The translations under genes were made by a program, and so were the position numbers. This document shows, one piece after another, positions 63,352 to 64,000 of a stretch of 64,000 nt of DNA. Every line of letters starts with the position of its first letter. Within the stretch, counting starts at the first letter, position 1. The notes below the pieces were generated by a model. That model ran no database searches. It had not been told where the DNA came from and worked only from the letters and a program-made list of their open reading frames with translations. Source of the DNA: an uncultured Aurantimonas sp. (lineage in GTDB: Bacteria > Pseudomonadota > Alphaproteobacteria > Rhizobiales > Rhizobiaceae); assembly GCA_947488615.1 (NCBI GenBank), contig CANKZU010000010.1, positions 1-64,000 of the forward strand. Direction: 5' to 3'.

Positions 63352-64000
63352 TTTTGATTTCATCGCAGCGATCTCCCCGCGATACCCGACGAACGGTCCC
63401 CGAAATCGTCATCCCCGCGGAAGCTAAGGTCGCCCCCCGGGTGATGCAGCTGGGCGGTCATGGCGGGTTCGGCGGTAGCTGGAACTGCTGACGGCCACCA
63501 GAACCGAGGACTGATCGCGATGACCAAACCCATGATAGATCTGCGCGATCTGGACAAGAAGAGCAACCAGAGGCTGGCAGACCTCACGCTGGATCTTGAG
63601 GGAGCGAAGCAGGACATCCGCGCTGTGAAAGCGTCGGAGGATGGATATCGGAAGCGGCAGAGCAAGCCGCGGCACGGCTGGAAGCGCGGGGCCCTGCTGA
63701 CGAAGTTGCGAGTGTCGACGCATCACACCGACAATGAGGACAGCCTGGCAGGCCGGATGGACGAATCCTGCGGGAGCAAAACCGGCGGCGGCATTCGTCG
63801 CCACTTCCGCCCCCCCGAACGCCTCCGGGCGGCTAGAAGATCCGTGCCACCGTGGCGGATCCGCCGACCGATCCGGGCCGGATCGTCTGCGCCGACAGGG
63901 CATGTCCGTCATCGACAAATGACCGCGTTGCGGAGGTCTATTTCTGATACACTGTAGAGACAGCCGAGCCGATGAGGGCTCTTTTCACAATCAGCGGGGA

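Overview
64-kb high-GC chromosomal segment, most likely from a Hyphomicrobiales (Rhizobiales-type) alphaproteobacterium. Taxonomy is inferred from gene content and order only. It is mostly housekeeping and metabolic DNA: two AEC transporters, EamA, GluQRS, a DNA glycosylase, HNH, DUF3095, DsbB, YqaA, CobW, a D-Ala-D-Ala carboxypeptidase, CarD, RpoH (sigma-32), a heme oxygenase/bacteriophytochrome operon, zwf-pgl-edd, and an alpha-glucoside ABC operon (aglEFGAK-like). It also carries an exopolysaccharide cluster that includes a GH10 glycanase, DUF2948-hisD-UPF0262-LMW phosphatase, a ccdAB-type toxin-antitoxin pair, engB/yidC/rnpA/rpmH, a TPP riboswitch with thiBPQ and a divergent thiN, and a type I secretion ABC/MFP pair. 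Two tRNAs are present: Leu-CAA and Arg-CCU. The most interesting signal is a tandem pair of small lipoproteins (11596-12340). Their C-terminal cores resemble the actinobacterial chaplin motif (PV-x-NVCG-x-NVNV ... N-x-C) and have the same Cys-Cys spacing, which would be unexpected in a proteobacterium. Other points of note are a decayed HIG1-like paralog, rhizobial-type palindromic repeats (one between rpmH and rnpA), a tRNA almost abutting a CoA-ligase start, and an EPS cluster lacking recognisable priming and outer-membrane export genes. No CRISPR array, rRNA operon, intact prophage or transposase was seen.
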